In this document: positions 35,176 to 46,813 of the stretch, in pieces | Position numbering within the stretch: position 1 is the first letter of the stretch | How the letters are laid out: every line of letters starts with the position of its first letter | Assembly (NCBI GenBank): GCA_963971425.1 | Contig: OZ020518.1 | Span: 11,414,190-11,478,189, forward strand | DNA: 64,000 bases | Direction of reading: 5' to 3' | DNA from: Bryoerythrophyllum caledonicum | Taxonomy: Eukaryota; Streptophyta; Bryopsida; Pottiales; Pottiaceae | The notes under the pieces: generated by a model | The model's input: the letters and a program-made list of their open reading frames with translations, nothing else | Told to the model about the DNA's origin: nothing | The model's database searches: none | Made by a program: the position numbers and the translations under genes

Positions 35176-36400
35176 TCTGGGTACATTTCAGCACTACCCT
35201 ACTTCACGGAAATCACTGTAGTTTGCTAATGCATGCATGGATTGGAGATTGGAGAGATTCGTTAGAAAGTTAAGGAAGAGCTCGGAATTCGTTCAAAGGT
35301 CGCGAGAGACAATGGCCAATTGTGGAAAGAGTTAGAAGAGAAAAAGCACTAAAACCGACCCTACCACAACCTTGTAGGCGTTCAAGGATTAACCTTTAAA
35401 CGCCGGAGGCGTTCTGAAGGCACAGGAGAATTCACACGGGTATTAGATCATGCACAAGAGCTAGTAGATAATGCACACCAATATCTACACAAGGTGTACA
35501 TTTTCACGTTGACCCCACTTCACAAAATCATTGTAGCTCTTCAATGTTTGCACCAATGCGCCTAGAATTGTTCCATTTGAAGCGTATGAACTATTGCCAC
35601 ACGTTCTCAACAAAATAAGTCTAAGTTACACAAAAAGAGCTACATCCCTGAAAGTAGCAGAATTGACCCAAAAACAACCATCTTGGCACAAAGGATTAAA
35701 TGTCGGAAGGTGTTACTTGTGGCCAGAGTATTCTACATGTATGGTGTCGTCTTTGAACAATATAAGGTTTTGATATTGAAATGACCTCTAAATAAAAAAA
35801 TGTCGATTGAAGAATTTTTCAATCCAAAGGTGTACGTCTTGCTATACTGTAATACATTTCTTGTATTATATAGAGTAAAATATGTACTTATCCAAACAAT
35901 TTCCGACTGACGTTTTAGGATCAACCTCTAAAAAATGGTGACTATGTATCACCAAAACCACCTTAAAAGTGCCTCTTTCATGTGAGATATATTGAGACTA
36001 ATCCAAACAATGTTTTACTATTTTCGATTGTAGGATGTCAAATTTTATTAATACATAAAAACAATAATAATATTTTTGTAAATTTTGACCATGCGGATTG
36101 TATGGTAGAAGTAGAAGAAATCTGGTCTCCAGAGGGGACCCGGAGTGAATAAAGTGTCTAGTTGTTCCACCACTAAATCCATGTCCACTGGACATAGGTT
36201 TAGTAGTATGGAACTACTCCCCCTCTCGAGGGTAGACACTATATGACCAAGAACAAGTAACTAGTAACGAGTAACTATGTACAAAGAACTGACCAAAGCC
36301 ATAATGCTCAATTCCAGAAAGGTGATCTATAAAGATTAAAAGTGTGTTATTTGATGGGTTTTAAAGGGTATCCTATAATTTTGGGAGAAGTTGGTTATTT
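35176..36400. other. No recognisable gene; old repeat at 35690-35830
   Basis: The stretch around 35695-35830 resembles 48285-48415 ('tgtcggaaggtg', 'attctacatg', 'gaaatgac'), so a low-copy repeat is present. A TTAA-flanked block at 35389-35692 might be another TTAA element, but its ends match poorly. Confidence 0.35.
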
Positions 36401-37233
36401 TCAAGTTTTTGTTTTTGTAGAAGTATGGTCATTGCATGTTGGATAGCAATGGTGTTGGTTTTTGTAAATGTCTTTTTAGTTGGATTAATGTGGATGTTGA
36501 ATGTTTTCTCGAGACTTTTTATAGAGTGGATAAAGGTGGTAGCTCAAGCTCTAGCGGCAATGACAATCAGGGGGTCAACTTTCTATCTACGAGCTGCAAT
36601 GTCATTAATGAATGGTTGGTATTTATTATAAAAAATTGATTGCTTCTAGTCAAAATTTGTCATTACAATATTCGAATTTGATAAATTGGATAGTAAGGTT
36701 TGTATTTATGTGGTCTAGTGAAGGATTTGTATATGGTAGTCCTTTGACGCATAGTATGTCTGGTTTAAATCTGGCATTATATTGACATCTTTGTGGTTTG
36801 TTGTTGAAGGTTCTGGCGTTCATGAGTATGAAGCATCATGAAAAAATTGAGGATATTATTAGTTGTTGGATTTCCCACACCGCTTTATTGTGCCTTTTGA
36901 CGATTAGGGAGTGTATGTGATGGTTTTGGCATTTGAGGAGTACGTGCAGCCATGTGTCCAAGCTAGTGGATGTGCACATTGGGCATGTTATGGATGGGAA
37001 TCATTCTATCCCAGAGAAGTGTTGTTTACGGGCATTTTCCATATTTTGTCCAATACGGAATTTGATAAGGCATGTTTTTTGTGAGTATGTAATTGGGGAT
37101 TTTTCCAAATCATTGTAGAGAGTTTGTTATCAATGTTGTTGTTACCGGTCCATTTGTCTATGTTAGGGAACTTTTCTGAGATTAAATCAAGGTTGTTTAT
37201 TAGATCTTGTTTTTGAGATATTTGTCTAGAAAT

Positions 37234-37452
37234 CTAGAGGGCTTTTCTTCGGGGTGTCTTCCATAGAAGACGAAGTTTCTCTTTGGAGGTAGCATGGGAG
37301 TGTTCATGTAGATGTTTGGCATTTCTATGGGATTTACTTAGTCCTACTTTAGCTAGTTTACCCGCTTGTTCATGATTTCCTTCTATGTAGACATGTGCTC
37401 TAACTTTATGGAAAGTTGTGATTTGTGTGCGATTTTGTAGCATTTGAACCAT
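37234..37452 (-). pseudogene. C-terminal half of the RNase H domain
   Basis: Encodes 'ITTFHKVRAHVYIEGNHEQA' followed by 'GKLAKVGLSK', the His-containing loop and final helix of a type I RNase H. The last catalytic Asp of the usual NEQADxLA motif is Gly here. Further on, the Cys/His finger follows. The first half of the domain lies beyond the insertion at 37519-38334. Confidence 0.7.
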
Positions 37453-37518
37453 AGATGTTAATATAGCTTGGTCGGAGTGGCTTTTGTGGAGGGTAGGGTT
37501 TGTTATTTGTGTGTTTAA

Positions 37519-38334
37519 CCCCTAAAGGACCAAAGTCCCCTTGGGGGACATTTTGAGTTTGGTCCTTGGATAAGGTAACACGTTCTCAATTCTAGGCATT
37601 GTTTTCTGAGGTTTTTTTATTAAACGGACAACTTTTGATTAGCTTTGCGTAGACACAAATTTCGTAGAATTCCGACTTACAGTTCAAAAGTTACAATTTT
37701 ATTTTCACTAACATATACAAATAGTGCAGCAGTTTAGTGTGACATATCACAAATACTGTCACTAAACTTTAATAACTTCTAAATTCAATAGAAATTCGAG
37801 TTTTGGTCCATTTAAAAGAAAGAAAATGTCCTCTTGGAAAAGAAATTGAGATCTTTGCATCTACCGTACGGATTTGTGAATTTCAAAAATTTGAGAAGGA
37901 TATGATGTATGCAAAATATAAAGTTTATTGTTGATTTTGAGCACATAGTTGCATTGGAGGATTTTTTAGGACATTTTCTACACCTCTTCTACTTCTAAAA
38001 TTTGGTGCACATGTGCCTAACATGATCATTTTCAAGTTAACATAATAAATTCACGGCCCGTAGCGCAAAAGTTGCCATAGAAGGTGGTCGAAGTTTGTTG
38101 AAGGTGTTTAGTATGACCTCAAACAGAGATTTTGTCTCACTTCAAAGGCTGATATCTTTCAATCCGTGCGGTCAAACTTACCAAAATTTTCACCACACAC
38201 TCTCATACAACTTTTGTACAAGATCCTACGGTTAAATTTTCAGATAAACATTTTGTATCATTTTGTGTTGATTGCGCTGAAAATAGCAGTTTTGGAGTGA
38301 TTTTGAGGGGAAAATGTCTTGGTCCTTTAGGGGT
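37519..38334. mobile_element. TTAA-family element, 816 bp, inserted in the RNase H ORF
   Basis: Ends are a perfect 15-bp inverted repeat (CCCCTAAAGGACCAA), flanked by TTAA at 37515-37518 and 38335-38338. Removing the element with one TTAA rejoins the RNase H frame exactly, giving 'LYLLNTQITNP' across the junction. This fixes both boundaries and the 4-bp target duplication. It shares the 'caatccgtgcggtcaaa' block with 52703-53614. No coding capacity is seen, so transposition would need a transposase from elsewhere. A piggyBac-like origin is inferred. Confidence 0.92.
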
Positions 38335-38340
38335 TAATAG

Positions 38341-38600
38341 ATATAATACATTTGTACGATCTGTAAAGATGTGCGCAAGTTCATTGGCATATTGTGTAGT
38401 GATGATTTGTAGGATTTTATGGAGGGCCATCATTTCCGCTCTGAGGATATATTGAAGTCCATGAAGTCTTTTGGATATTTTTATTTCTTTGGATGAGTTG
38501 TATATGCCATATCCAATGTTTTCTTTATGCCAATGCCCTTGGTTCTTTGAAGGAACCATCTGTGTAGTAACTATGTGCGGGGGCAAATTATAAGGGGATA
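38341..38600 (-). pseudogene. N-terminal half of the RNase H domain
   Basis: Encodes 'YYTDGSFKEP' (first catalytic Asp), then after a frameshift 'GYGIYNSSKEIKISKRLHGL', 'ILRAEMMALHKIL' (catalytic Glu) and 'IFTDRTNVLYLL' (catalytic Asp; usual neighbour Ser is Arg). It ends at the TTAA insertion site. Confidence 0.7.
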
Positions 38601-38939
38601 TAGTCACAGTATGTGGGGAGCGGGGGGTGGTGGGGTGGGGTGGTTTTGTCTTGAATTGACATATCTGAGTTGGGATCATTTCTTGTTAGGATTCACTAGA
38701 GTTTGGGGAGGTGTAGGTGGGGCTATTTTTGTATATAGTCGATGCATGTTGAGGTTATCTCTTATGGAGGTAAGTGTGGCAAATTGTTCCGAGGTACCAA
38801 TATTATTGTTTTGATGGTGTATGCATAGTATTTGTATGGTAGATGGCTCGAGCTTAGGTTTATTTAGTAGTTCGGGTGGTAGAGTGGATTCTTCATGTGG
38901 TACCGAGTCTGCCTCGGATAGTGCAATGATATGAGAGTC

Positions 38940-39317
38940 TTAGAATGGGCCAAAGTGTGGGTTGAAGTTTTGGTACCAATTATTGTCTAGTAAGACAATA
39001 AGAGTAGAGGTAGAGTTTGGGTCATTTTTGGCCGCAAGTCTTGCCCAATGTATTGCTTGTTGTGTTCCTTTTATACTGTGGGGGTGTGCAATATCATTTC
39101 CAATCCACTTGTAGTCAAAGGCTTTTCCCAGTGAGCCAAAAAATATGTCTATTTCGAAAAGTGAATAGAACTTAATAAGTTGGGTGGAGCATGTGACGGG
39201 AGATGAAAAGTATAAGTGTTGGATGTTGAAATATGAGATTAGTGAGTCTAGAATGGGCGTGGGTAATGTGCATTGTGCAAAGTTTAAGAGGATTGTTTTT
39301 TGAGATGCGGTATTCAT
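38940..39317 (-). pseudogene. Conserved 'FGSLG...W' segment of the retroelement, possibly methyltransferase-like
   Basis: Encodes 'LISYFNIQHLYFSSPVTCST', 'FFGSLGKAFDYKWIGNDIAH', 'AIHWARLAAKNDP' and 'TLIVLLDNNWYQNFNP'. The spacing 'FGSLG-x-F-DYKW-xGN-x-HP' followed about 30 residues later by a hydrophobic strand and an aromatic residue resembles the PCIF1/Dam-type adenine methyltransferase core. The catalytic NPPF/DPPY box, however, is AHPH here. Either it is a dead or repurposed methyltransferase domain, or the likeness is chance. Confidence 0.35.
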
Positions 39318-40360
39318 ATCTTTGGTATAACCATACTACTTCAGTTTCAAATGGTCAGGTTATTGGCTTTATGTTTGTGGAAGTTTGTAATTTGTTATGG
39401 TATTGGTTCCATAGCCATTGGAGTCTACTAACCGGAATAATGATTAGATGTCTCTTGTTGTTTTTGTATATATGTACGTGGTCATCAATAATCCTAATTG
39501 TATTGCATGATGTGAGAATATTTTTGGGATTGCACTCAGTTGTGTATATATTGAGGAGGGGAATGATTATTGGTGGGATAATCGATCTTGAGTCACAAAA
39601 GTGCTCTTTAGAATGGTTTCTAAGTAGAATTTTTTTAGGTGTTTTGATAATATTGTGTTAATTTTGTGGAATTATTGGTGGAGGTGCTTTGGTCATGCCA
39701 TGGGAAGAGGTTCCTTTGGGGTAACCATTTATCTTAGGTATTGTTATTTTGTTTCCATTGGCATAGATGTTTTATATCTTTCTTTATAGTTTTATTCAGA
39801 TCAACATGTTTTTTATGTTTGTGGTCAATAATGAGATTTATGGGATATGTGGATGGATTTTTGAGGATGTGTATTGGGGGAGGGGGAAGAGTGGGTGCAG
39901 TGGATGGGGGGGGGGTGTTTCTGAGTTGGATGTTGTTATTGGTGGTGATATATGCGTCTCTAAGTGTGTAGGGATTCTTGTGTGTGACGCATAGTGAGGC
40001 GCATGTATTAGGGCAAGGGGGGTAAGAAAAAAGTTGTTGGACAATATTAACGGCGCTTTTACTAGTTTGGATGGAGTACAATTAAATGTTTTGAAGTCAT
40101 TGTAGTTTATAATGTGTGTTCCGTTTGGTAATGTAAGTTTTTTATAAAATCGGTAATATACTGAAAGAAGTTTTTGTAGAAGTTTTTGGGGCAGGTGTTG
40201 ATTAACTCTTGTGTCATTTTGTGTTTCTAGTGGCTTCATTTGTTTCACCGGTGTGGGTTCTAGAAGAAGGTCTATGAGTGTGTTTTTTAAGTAGACTTTT
40301 GCTTCATTTTTAGTAGAAAAAATGTTTGAGTGAATGGTGTTCTTATTCAATCGGCTTTGT

Positions 40361-41690
40361 TGATTCTAGGAATCTCTTAGCACCACCATATTTGGCGAGG
40401 ATAGAGCGGGTGAGCCCTTTATAAATTTTTCCAAGTCTACCTTTGTCGTTGAGTGTGTTTTGAAGTTGTGGATCTAAGTTGTGGAGCTAAAATCCAAATG
40501 CTAGATCTATGACAATATCATGCCGTCTCCTATTAGGGGGAAAAAAGAATTTAGATTTTTTATTAAAAAATCTTGATTTCTATACATTTTAATGTAAAAT
40601 CAATGAGGGCTACCAATAACTTTTTCATTGATGCGCGCCTCCAAATTTTGAACTATTCAGTTCTACAACACCTTGTCTAACTACCTTAGACTTGAGCTTT
40701 TGACGTTTTGCAGTACCGTAATTTTTTCCCCTATAAGTCCAAAAAAATATCCCCACAAAAATAATATATATTTCTATTCGTATTTAAAAATTTCAAATTT
40801 CTCTTTAAATGTTCAGGATCTTGCCTAAATTCAATTTGTATCTCACATGCACAAATTGTTCTTTAGAGGTCATAATCAAGGATCAGATCGGTTTCTTGTC
40901 CCATTTGATAATTTAAGTTATCCAAAAACCAACCTGTTTCAATACAATATTCTCTCTTTTTATTTTAATATTATCCTTAACAGGATTATTCTTGAAAGCC
41001 CTTTCAGAAGAAGAAAAATCAGAGAAATGGAGATTAAGATTCAATAACAGAAAGAAGGGGAGCTTAAGGAATTTCATACTCCCTTTTTCTGCATCAATAA
41101 AATGCATGAGTGGTGATAGCAATGAATGTCATCAAGCCCTTCCAATGCATGGTAAGCTCCCCATAGTATCCCAAGTTCCCAAAGAATTAAGCAATGGTAC
41201 CTCCAATCTTGTTCCAAACCAAGTCATCGTTTCTGTATAGTCCCCAAGATTAACATAAGATATTTATAAAGGAGATAAGATGCAAGGTCACCTTCATTCA
41301 CATTTAGGAGAACTCTAATATCTATTAGACATGAAGAAGAAAAGTGGTCTATCATATTTACAATGAAAGAGCTCAATGGTTTCTAACCTCTTGAAGGTGA
41401 AACTCTTGTTTGCACCTTTTAAGAAGAAAGAAGTGTTCCACCTTGAGTGGAGAGACCACCAACCTCTTTTATACTTAACAAAGATAGTTATTGAAACAGA
41501 AGGTAAGTCTACAAATAACTCTATTTTGTAGATTTAAATGACATTTGCATACATAGATCCAACATAAGAAGGTGTCACAATTCTTATTGCACATTTCAAT
41601 CTTCAAAGAATGGATAATGTGACGTTTTTTCTTTAGAAAAAGAGGATTTAGTCTTTGAAGATTGAAAATAGACATCCTTCACCTCTAGAG
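40361..41690. other. No recognisable gene
   Basis: AT-rich. Short frames on both strands (40847-41240) have no recognisable motif. Possibly the 5' part of the decayed retroelement reaches into 40361-40500. Confidence 0.3.
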
Positions 41691-41694
41691 GTTA

Positions 41695-42377
41695 TGGGGG
41701 GTTTCACACATGGACCATGGTACTAAGGTATCAAGTGCGTCTAAAATGCATACATGGCAACACTTTTTGGAGGTTTGGCGCCAAGAGTTTGGTCCCTCGA
41801 GATAAGTTTGGGTTTCTATTCTTGTTCGGACCAAACCCTTGCTGAGATGCCGAACATTTTTTTCATTAACATATATAGATTTGACAAGATCTCAACCGTT
41901 AGATTAAAACAATAACTTATTTTACCCTGAAATATTTTATCCAAATTCTTTACCTAGATTTTTACTCAACTTCTATTACCTGAAAGTATTACCTGGAAAC
42001 TTTAATTCAAATTTTCACCTAAATTTTTATACTTGGGTTTTTTTGTGCCGGTGCTCGCTTTGGAATTTTTGTGTGATAAGCATTTTTACCATTATCTTGA
42101 TTATTTTTTACCAAAAATGTGTTTCCTTGTATGGCTAGAGAACGTGAGAGAGGAAATTTTCATAAAAGCAAGACCCTTAAGAAGTAGAAATTGACTTGGG
42201 ATTTGCCAAATGGTATGGATCACGGCCTCTCAACTTGGTACCTTGGGCTTTAACACATGAACTGTTCCAAATTCCACAAATTGCATATATTAAAAAAAAT
42301 TAACTCAAAAACTTGGCACCTTGGCATAGTTTGGTCCTTTGGTACCTTGATATCATGATCCATGTGTGAAACCCTCC
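41695..42377. mobile_element. Diverged relative of the Harbinger-like MITEs
   Basis: Ends read GGGGGGTTTCACACATGGA and, from the right, GGAGGGTTTCACACATGGA. Inside, 'acatggcaacactttt' followed by 'ggtttggcgcca' matches the complement of the centre of copy 1 (around 6900-6935). About 683 bp, non-coding. Confidence 0.6.
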
Positions 42378-42380
42378 TAA

Positions 42381-43490
42381 GAATTAATTTAGCATATTCT
42401 ACCCATTTCTAACCATTCACAATCTTCATAGATAATATATAGACAAAGGTCACATGATAAAGAATGGATCATGGTTCCCTTTGAAACCCACAAACCTTTC
42501 CACCTATATTTAATCTTCATTTAATCTTTCTCTTGCAAATGGTAGGGCACCCCTATTGGAAAACCCATCCATTGTATAAAGCTCAACTCATATGGACATA
42601 AATTGTCATTTAATTTGGACGACATAATGAAATTCCATAATGGAATCTTATCGTATCCTTTTTATTGTATTGAAATAATACAGAACAACATAATTTATTA
42701 TGTATGGCCATATTTATAATAATACAACATATTAATAATGTAGAAGTTATAATGTATCTATATCAAATTAGTCATATAAATGCTCCAATTTAAAGAACCA
42801 ATTGTTTATGAGGATGCCGCTTCATGGCATGAACTACGGAGATGCTACTTTTGTTGTAAACCTTTCAGCGCAATTTTCAACATTGATTTCTAAAAATGGG
42901 CATTTGTTTGCCTAATTTTGGGACAAAGAAAGAAATCATTTTCTAGTGTAAACATTCATTTTCTATTCAACATTGATCTTCAACCGAACAAATTTCTTCA
43001 TGTTGTCAACCTCAAAAAAAATTAAAGGTAAGAAAGTGGGACAAACCTTATTAATTTGTAGGAAAATTCCCTATATTTTAATTACTCATATAGAGCTAGA
43101 AGGTGAGTTGGAATCAAATGGCCTCAAATTGGGCAATTTTCTTTCAAATATTCTATAATACAAGTAAAAATGTAGATTTAAATGCAACTCTAACACCATA
43201 TTATTGTAGCACCATATTAAGGCCGTCATTCATCAAACCATTTCATATTTATTTTGGAAAAACAAGGTGCTTTCAAGAAACTAAATTTATTGAATCTTAT
43301 TTTTGTTTTTGCAAATTCCATGAAGTTGAAGTCATTAAAATTACAAGAGAAATAAAATTTACTTCTAACTTTTTTTAATCCTCTCCATAGCTCAATTAAA
43401 AACTTTGTTTTTTTCTTAAAACCGATTATGGTTTATAGTGTTATTTAAGAAGTCATTTTTTCCATCAACTTCATACCACTATTAATCCCT
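42381..43490. other. No recognisable gene
   Basis: Very AT-rich. Open frames at 42973-43378 are Lys/Phe/Asn-rich by composition only. No repeat or RNA gene was found. Confidence 0.3.
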
Positions 43491-43492
43491 CA

Positions 43493-43951
43493 GAGCATCT
43501 CCACCGAGCACTGGCCTCGGCGAAAATGCCTGCCCTAGCATGTGCGAAGGATTGGGTCCCCTATCGCTTGCTCGAGGCCTACCATCCCGGCTAGAGTGGC
43601 AGCTTCACGCTTACACTCGCTAGAGATATCTTGGAAAAATGGCGGGCCTCTGTCATTTTTAGGCTTGCGTGCCCACGATTCATGTGCTGCCACGTGGTGG
43701 TACAGGAGCGACTGCAACTTTTACTGATGAAAAAATTTAGATATTTTTATTTTAAATGATTTTAAACAAAATTTTAAAAATTATATACAATTTTGTCCCT
43801 GTGGCTGGCTGCGGGAACGGACTAGCAGGCACCATCTTTGCCTTCCGGCCAATGGTATGGCCTCCATCTGACACTCTGATTGCGGAGCAAGGATAGCGGT
43901 AAACTCTCCACCTCCTTTCCTCCAAGACGGCGTGGAAGTGTAGAGATGTTC
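43493..43951. mobile_element. MITE with GAGCATCTCCACC ends, copy 2
   Basis: Left end GAGCATCTCCACC matches copy 1 exactly; right end TAGAGATGTTC is a decayed version. 459 bp, with no gene inside. Confidence 0.55.
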
Positions 43952-44220
43952 TAAAGAACTGACAAATTTACACCATAAATACTTTGAAATTGTTGATTCT
44001 AAACCACCCTAAACCCTTAACCTAGGAAATAAAAACTTTTATTTCAAGTTTTGACCATAGGATCCCAATTAAGACTTATTGAGTAACATATTGACAAAAA
44101 ATCAAAACTTTGACTCGAGGTATTGAAAGATCATGGTGTTTGAAGTCAAGAAAATGGTTCATTTTCTACCCTACATTGAATGGATCATCAGACTTTGACT
44201 TCACTTGGTATCAAGAATTT

Positions 44221-44263
44221 GACCATGTAAGCGGTCGGTGAGCAGTCGGCGTGAGCGGTGAGC
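44221..44263 (+). repeat. Left terminal inverted repeat of the 7-kb element
   Basis: 43 bases matching the complement of 51213-51255 at 35 positions. The repeat is GC-rich, against an AT-rich flank. Confidence 0.75.
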
Positions 44264-44913
44264 AGAAAAGTTCCTTCTATTTTTTTAGTTTTTTTTTGGT
44301 TTTGTTAACTTTGAGGGCCGAAAGTTGTGGGTCTTTCTCAAGTACAATAACAAATTTTTGTCTCGTGATCCTATAACCGTGGTAGGATATTTACATTATA
44401 CAGGAAAAATAGATATTATTAGCTGAAGTATTTATCCTATTGCCGTGGAATTAATGTCGTACAAATGCAATTGAAAAGCCGAAGGTAGTCAAGTACAATA
44501 ATGAAAGTGATAAGAGATGCCTATTACCGTGGAAAAATTCAAAATTGTGAGATGGTGAGGAAGTTCATTATTAGCAATGCCTTCACAAATGATATAAGAC
44601 ATCTGCATATTTATATGTTCTAGTTGTGTCAATTGATGTTGTTTTTTACTTCTTTGCATTTAATTTCTTCTTACAACTTCATCTCTTGTATATGGTATTA
44701 CATACAAAACAAAATTTTAAAAAATTGCTCCTAAACAAGATTTTATGAAAGTTAAACGTGTGAATTGTATCATTTGCCATAGAACAATAGTGGCTAGGGA
44801 ATCACAATACCGTGTATGATGCCAAAGAACAAAGTACAAAATATATGAATAAGATAGTAGAACAGTACTAGCAAACTAAGGCCACATAAATGACCACAAC
44901 AATAATAGAAAAT

Positions 44914-45875
44914 CTATGTAGAATAACTTTCACTACCCTCTAGTGCCTCAACATCCAGAAATTGATGAACGTCAAGGTTGAAACCACGATGTCTCTGAAC
45001 TAACGGCGGAGAATGCAATGAAGCATAGGCACGAGCAATAGTCTCTGCATATGATGGAAACGTAATTGACTTTGGTGGAGAATAGGCGGAGTCCATGAAT
45101 CTACCAAACAATTAAATAGTTAAGTAATTATACTTTGTAAAAGGATCGAAATATCAAGACGACAAAAACACTGAAATAATGAACTTACTTACTTAAACGG
45201 TTTTTTTTGCCACGCGACGAATCGGAACCTCATCTTCATCAAAGGCATCAATCGATTTAGGTAGAATTGATGAACTTGGTGACACTTGTCGAAGAAGACT
45301 AAGAAGGGCTTTAAAATAAGTGGATCAGATTCAAAGACAATAAGATACCGATGTCGCCTGCTCTCTACTCATATAGTAGCTCCTGAATCCGGTCAAAAAC
45401 ATAGCAAGATTCAAAAAAATTGAACTCCGAATGAGTTTAAAAAAATGTCAATTACAACAAGTGAGAGTTGCACCTGTAGCAGCAGTGGCATCCAAAATAA
45501 CTGAGCCTGGATTTGTGAAGGCTTCAACAAACATCTGCTTAAACCCTTCATCCATTTCACGAGCTCCTCTCCATGGTACTGTACCGTTCATGGCTTGAGA
45601 CTCAGAGGATGTATAGTTGAACAAAATGTCGTCTTCTTTTAGATTAATACCAACCTTGGCTAGTTCCAGATCAACATGAATAAAGAAAGAAATTTCAATT
45701 GAATACGAAGAGAAGGGGGTGAGTTCCATCTTTCAAGCCATTTGGTCTTGATATGAGACTCCATCACCGAGGTAGAAAACATCCATAGTTTCTCCTGAGT
45801 CATTTCAGGCACCTCGTTATTCTCATAAGAAACTCCAAGGCATTTCAAAAGAGGTGCCATTAACAACACCCCCAT
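44914..45875 (-). pseudogene. Methyltransferase-like gene, C-terminal exons, frameshifted
   Basis: Proposed exons are 45875-45474, 45367-about 45195 and 45101-44914. The first encodes 'VSYENNEVPEMTQEKLWMFS', 'HIKTKWLERW', then after a one-base deletion near 45690 'HVDLELAKVGINLKEDD', 'WRGAREMDEGFKQMFVEAFT' and 'NPGSVILDATAAT'. Exon two continues 'RRHRYLIVFESDPLILKPFL'. The pattern NPG-x-x-[LI]-D-x-T-A-x-[TS]-G followed by RH-x-x-x-FE-[SD]-D is the SAM-binding half of N4-cytosine/N6-adenine DNA methyltransferases. The catalytic DPPY-type motif is not visible and may have been in missing upstream exons. The last exon ('SPPKSITFPSYAETIARAYA') is unrecognised. The frameshift makes this copy probably inactive. 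The gene lies inside the 7-kb TIR element. Confidence 0.55.
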
Positions 45876-46700
45876 GGAAGTGGTTGATAAATCAATAATT
45901 ATTGAATCCCGCTATAGAGTTTGTGACGCACTTTCTAAAACAATGTAGCACGTTAAAAATTGAGCTTGGAGCACTATTTTATGCGCTGATTAAGTATGTC
46001 AATAAGTACCTATATTTACGCATAACTTTCAAGTGCAATTTCTTATGGGCCATACCATTTTAGAAATGGAATAAAAGTATCAAAATCTTGCTCTAGGGGT
46101 CTGCCGGCACCGGCAGCCCTTTGGGAGTGCCTACAAGAAACTCCAAGGCACATTTAAAAGGGGAGTGATGAATGACAACCCATTGGTAGTGAATGATAAG
46201 TCTATTTGAATTCAACCATGCTATAGAGCTTGTGAAGCGCTTTCTAAAATGGTATGGAACGTTAAACAATTAGCTTGGAGCAATGTTTTATGCGCGGATG
46301 AAGTATGTCAAGAAAGAACTTCATTCATGCATAACTATCTGGTCTTAACTCCATTTCTAGTGTGCTACACCATTTTAGAAATGGCATCAAACTCTCAAGA
46401 GCGTGTTCTAGACCCCCGCCGGCACCGGCTGCCCTTTGAGAGTGCTTACACAAAACTTCATTCACATACAACTCTCTCATCCAAGCTCCATTTTTAATGT
46501 GCCATACCATTTTAGAAATGCCATCAAATTCTCAAGAGCGTGCTCTAGACCCCCCGCCTGCACCGGCGACCCCTCCACTGGGAGCTTTTTCTTGACCTTC
46601 GTCTTGAATGACAACTCCATTTACACAAGAGTCTCCTAACCTGAAAATCAAGGTCGCGACCCCCGCCAGCACCGGCGACCCGTCCACTGCAAGTATTCGC
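45829..46700. repeat. Long degenerate tandem repeat, unit about 120-310 bases
   Basis: 'gaaactccaaggca' recurs at 45829 and 46138, and 'ccataccattttagaaatg' near 46050, 46365 and 46502. Each copy carries 'caccggc' near its end (46102, 46414, 46552, 46658). The array lies between the methyltransferase-like exons and the kinase exon and looks like intron expansion. Confidence 0.6.
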
Positions 46701-46813
46701 TGGTCATTATTGTACAAAAAGTACTTATAATACTCAGTATGGGAATGATCACAGGAATCTAGGGCTTTTTGACTGACATGAGAGACTTTCATGAAGAGAG
46801 TTTGCATACTTAC

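Larger units (their letters stand above)
36400..40360 (-). mobile_element. Decayed retroelement with RNase H and a CPxC zinc-finger tail
   Basis: On the minus strand a long, frameshifted coding region runs from about 40350 to 36800. In order: a poorly conserved N-terminal part; an 'FFGSLGKAFDYKWIGN' segment (38940-39317); an RNase H domain ('YYTDGSFK', 'ILRAEMMALH', 'IFTDRTNVLYLL', then 'HKVRAHVYIEGNHEQAGKLA'); and a C-terminal 'CPMCTSTSLDTWLHVLLKC' finger (36850-36990), as at the end of many LINE polyproteins. I could not see a reverse transcriptase. Element 37519-38334 splits the RNase H domain. Confidence 0.6.

Noticed and set aside
35389-35692. TTAA-flanked block as another TTAA-family element
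   Set aside because: Its ends (CCTTTAAACG and TCCTTTGTGC inward) match each other and the family too weakly.
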